Assembly (NCBI GenBank): GCA_017554835.1
Contig: JAFZHO010000067.1
Location: forward strand, 1 to 6,104
Length of the DNA: 6,104 nucleotides
Reading direction: 5' to 3'
From: Clostridia bacterium
GTDB taxonomy: Bacteria > Bacillota > Clostridia > Oscillospirales > RGIG7773
This document shows positions 4,069 to 6,104 of this stretch, in pieces (the first letter of the stretch is position 1; each line of letters opens with the position of its first letter). Below the pieces are notes generated by a model, which saw nothing but the letters and a program-made list of their open reading frames with translations, did no database searches and was not told the DNA's origin. Both the position numbers and the translations under genes were made by a program.

Positions 4069-6104
4069 ATGAAAAACTATAAAGGAGAGGTTTTGGCGCC
4101 TGCAGGGTCCTTTGATGCGTTAAAAGCGGCGGTTAATAACGGCGCAGATGCGGTTTATCTTGGTGCAGGAGATTTTAACGCCAGAGTTTTTGCAAAAAAC
4201 TTTTCGAGAGAAGAACTTTGCCATGGGGTGAAGTATGCCCATTTGCGTGGCGTTAAAATTTATATAACCCTTAATACTCTTCTTTTTGATAGAGAAAAAG
4301 AAGAGTTTATCAACCTTATAAAATTTTTGGAAGAAATCGGCGTTGATGCTTTTATCGTTACGGATTTAGGTGCCGTGGAAATTATAAAGGAAAATTGTCC
4401 CCAGATGGAGCTTCACGCTTCCACTCAGCTTACCTGCCATAACCTTGAGGGCGTGAAATATCTTGAGGGAGTTGGTTTTTCAAGGGTAGTTTTATCAAGG
4501 GAACTTTCTTTTGAAAATATAAAATATATAGTGAAAAATACCTCCTGCGAAATAGAGGTTTTTGTCCACGGGGCGCTTTGTATGAGTTATTCGGGGCAGT
4601 GCTATCTTTCTTCCGTTGCAGGAGAAAGGTCGGGAAATAGAGGCAAATGCGCTCAGCCCTGCCGTCAGGAATATAATCTCATGGGGAAAAAGGGATATTT
4701 TCTCAGTTTGAAGGATAACTGCCTTTTAAGCGAGGTTAAAAAGCTGAGCGAATTGGGTGTTCATTCCTTTAAAATAGAGGGAAGAATGAAAAGACCCGAA
4801 TACGTTTCCTCTGCGGTGAGAACTTATAAAAAAGCACTTGAAACGGGTTATGAACTAAAAGATGAAAAATATCTTGAAAAGGTCTTTTCAAGGCAGGGGT
4901 TTACCAAAGGATACTTTGAAAATAAACTTTCAAAGGATATGTTTGGCGTTAGAATCGGCGAAACGGAAAAAGAGATTCTCGACTACGAGAAAGAATTTCT
5001 GAATATTGAAAAAAGACGGGAAATAAACATAAATTACAGCATTAAAAACGACGAAAAAGTCTTTGCTGAATTTTCTCTTGGAGAACTTTCTTCCAAAATA
5101 TATGGAGAAGTTCCTGAAAAAGCCATCAACAAGGCCATAACAAAAGCCGACGTTGAAAAAAGTTTTTCGAAACTTGGGGATACTGCCTTTTGTCTATCCG
5201 AAATTTCGGGAGACCTTGACGACGGGCTTTTTATCCCTGCGGGAAAACTTAACGAATTAAGAAGAGAGGGAATAAAGCTTCTCGAAGAGAAAATCCTCGA
5301 TTCTTTTAAGAAATTAAGAAAACCTACGGGAATAACCGAAAAAGTAGCAAAAGAAAAAAAGACCCCCCATTTCAAAAAGGTGGGGTGCTTCTACGATATA
5401 AATACTATTGATGAGGAACTTTTAGAGTCTTTTGATGAAATATTCATTGACTTTTTGTCCGCAGTTGAGAATTTTGAGGTCTTTGAAAAACTAAATAGCA
5501 AAAAATCTCTTGGAATAAGACTTCCCCGTATAGTAAAAGACGATATGAGAGAAGCTTTTCAGAAGGATTTTGAAAAGTTGAAATCTTTGGGCATTAAAAA
5601 AGTTATGATAACGAATATTTCCCACCTTGAAATGATAAAAGGGGAAGAATTTGAGATTTTCTCTGATTATTCTTTTAATATAACAAATTCCGAAGCCCTC
5701 TTCTTTCTCAAAAAAGAGGGAATTGACTATGGGGTTTTATCCTATGAACTTTCTTTTCCAAGAATACGGGACTTAAAAAAACATATTCCCTGCGGGGTTT
5801 TGGTTTATTCTAAGCTTCCATTAATGATTTTCGAAAATTGCATTATAAAAAACAATATGGGATGCCATAATGGTAAGTGCGAAAAGGGAGAAATCATTCT
5901 TTCAGACAAAATGCAAAACAGATTTCACCTTATGAGAGAATACGGGTGCAAAAATTCTCTTCGAAACGAAAAGCCCATTTACCTTGGCGATAAAGAGGAT
6001 TATAAAGAAATTGGGGCAGACTTTTTTGTTTTTGATTTTTCTGTTGAGAGCAAAAATCAGATAAAAGAGATTATGTCCTGCTATGAAAAGGGAGAAAAAG
6101 CACC
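4069..6104 (+). CDS. U32-family protein with DUF3656 domain, RlhA-like (3' partial)
   Basis: The first 678 codons are present and no stop is reached. The N-terminus EVLAPAGSFDALKAAVNNGADAVYLG is the typical U32 TIM-barrel start. The U32 signature follows at about 165-182 (EVFVHGALCMSYSGQCYLSS), then GNRGKCAQPCR. Cysteines 171, 178, 194 and 218 are spaced like the [4Fe-4S] ligands of U32 enzymes; C198 is additional. Residues about 318-407 are DUF3656 (KAITKADVEKSFSKLGDTAF, FIPAGKLNELRREG). The C-terminal part has a second cysteine cluster, C591, C599, C604 and C627. The family is annotated as peptidase U32, but characterised long members such as Escherichia coli RlhA hydroxylate a 23S rRNA cytidine, and relatives act in tRNA and ubiquinone hydroxylation. 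An Fe-S dependent RNA hydroxylase is therefore more likely than a protease, though unproven here. The start is fixed by a good ribosome binding site and promoter. The gene is divergent from sigK. Confidence 0.88.
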   Translation, partial: MKNYKGEVLAPAGSFDALKAAVNNGADAVYLGAGDFNARVFAKNFSREELCHGVKYAHLRGVKIYITLNTLLFDREKEEFINLIKFLEEIGVDAFIVTDLGAVEIIKENCPQMELHASTQLTCHNLEGVKYLEGVGFSRVVLSRELSFENIKYIVKNTSCEIEVFVHGALCMSYSGQCYLSSVAGERSGNRGKCAQPCRQEYNLMGKKGYFLSLKDNCLLSEVKKLSELGVHSFKIEGRMKRPEYVSSAVRTYKKALETGYELKDEKYLEKVFSRQGFTKGYFENKLSKDMFGVRIGETEKEILDYEKEFLNIEKRREININYSIKNDEKVFAEFSLGELSSKIYGEVPEKAINKAITKADVEKSFSKLGDTAFCLSEISGDLDDGLFIPAGKLNELRREGIKLLEEKILDSFKKLRKPTGITEKVAKEKKTPHFKKVGCFYDINTIDEELLESFDEIFIDFLSAVENFEVFEKLNSKKSLGIRLPRIVKDDMREAFQKDFEKLKSLGIKKVMITNISHLEMIKGEEFEIFSDYSFNITNSEALFFLKKEGIDYGVLSYELSFPRIRDLKKHIPCGVLVYSKLPLMIFENCIIKNNMGCHNGKCEKGEIILSDKMQNRFHLMREYGCKNSLRNEKPIYLGDKEDYKEIGADFFVFDFSVESKNQIKEIMSCYEKGEKA

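Noticed and set aside
5034..5375. Minus-strand open frame of 113 codons
   Set aside because: It lies entirely inside the U32 gene, opposite the conserved DUF3656 region, and its product shows no recognisable motif. It is a shadow of the real frame.
5361..5386. C-run and G-run inverted repeat inside the U32 gene that resembles a terminator hairpin
   Set aside because: The arms pair only partly (G-T pairs in the inner stem), no T run follows, and the reading frame continues through it with a sensible protein sequence.
1..6104. Search for a defence system, phage, transposon, CRISPR array, riboswitch or tRNA
   Set aside because: All long stretches are accounted for by five ordinary genes. The gaps are 143 bp or shorter and hold only promoters, terminators and small repeats.

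Overview
The window looks like a piece of chromosome from an endospore-forming, low-GC Firmicute, most likely an anaerobic member of the Clostridia. The evidence is AT-rich sequence, strong purine-rich ribosome binding sites, consensus sigma-A promoters, two S-layer homology (SLH) proteins, a sigma-K type sporulation sigma factor with a pro-sequence, and a SleB-type spore cortex-lytic enzyme. The species cannot be named from the sequence. I see no mobile element, CRISPR array, rRNA or tRNA.

Layout from left to right. Bases 2-286 are the 3' end of a gene for a cell-surface protein whose last domain is SLH. It is closed by a strong intrinsic terminator (296-323). A short control region follows, with an exact 11-bp tandem repeat and a sigma-A promoter that matches consensus at all 12 hexamer positions. 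It drives a 676-residue secreted SLH protein (430-2460) with three N-terminal SLH repeats and a long, unrecognised, probably beta-rich ectodomain. A bidirectional terminator (2470-2502) separates it from two minus-strand genes: sleB (2519-3199) and, upstream of it in transcription order, sigK (3266-3955). On the far side of sigK, a 113-bp divergent control region serves sigK leftward and a U32-family gene rightward (4069 to the window end, 3' truncated). The U32 gene has an extended -10 sigma-A promoter.

Functionally there are three blocks. The left block makes envelope proteins that attach to the wall through SLH domains. The middle block is a sporulation/germination pair: sigma-K runs the late mother-cell programme, and SleB degrades spore cortex peptidoglycan at germination. 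The right block is a probable Fe-S dependent RNA-modification enzyme of the U32/DUF3656 type, expressed vegetatively.

Two start sites were moved from the longest open frame. The SLH gene starts at ATG 430 rather than TTG 412, and sigK starts at ATG 3955 rather than GTG 3964, because in both cases the upstream codon lies beside or inside the Shine-Dalgarno sequence. Nothing here amounts to a clearly new biological system. The points most worth checking are the unassigned SLH ectodomain with two calcium-loop-like motifs, the tandem 11-mers next to its promoter, the sigK-sleB tandem with an A/T inverted repeat directly in front of the sleB ribosome binding site, and a second four-cysteine cluster in the U32 protein.
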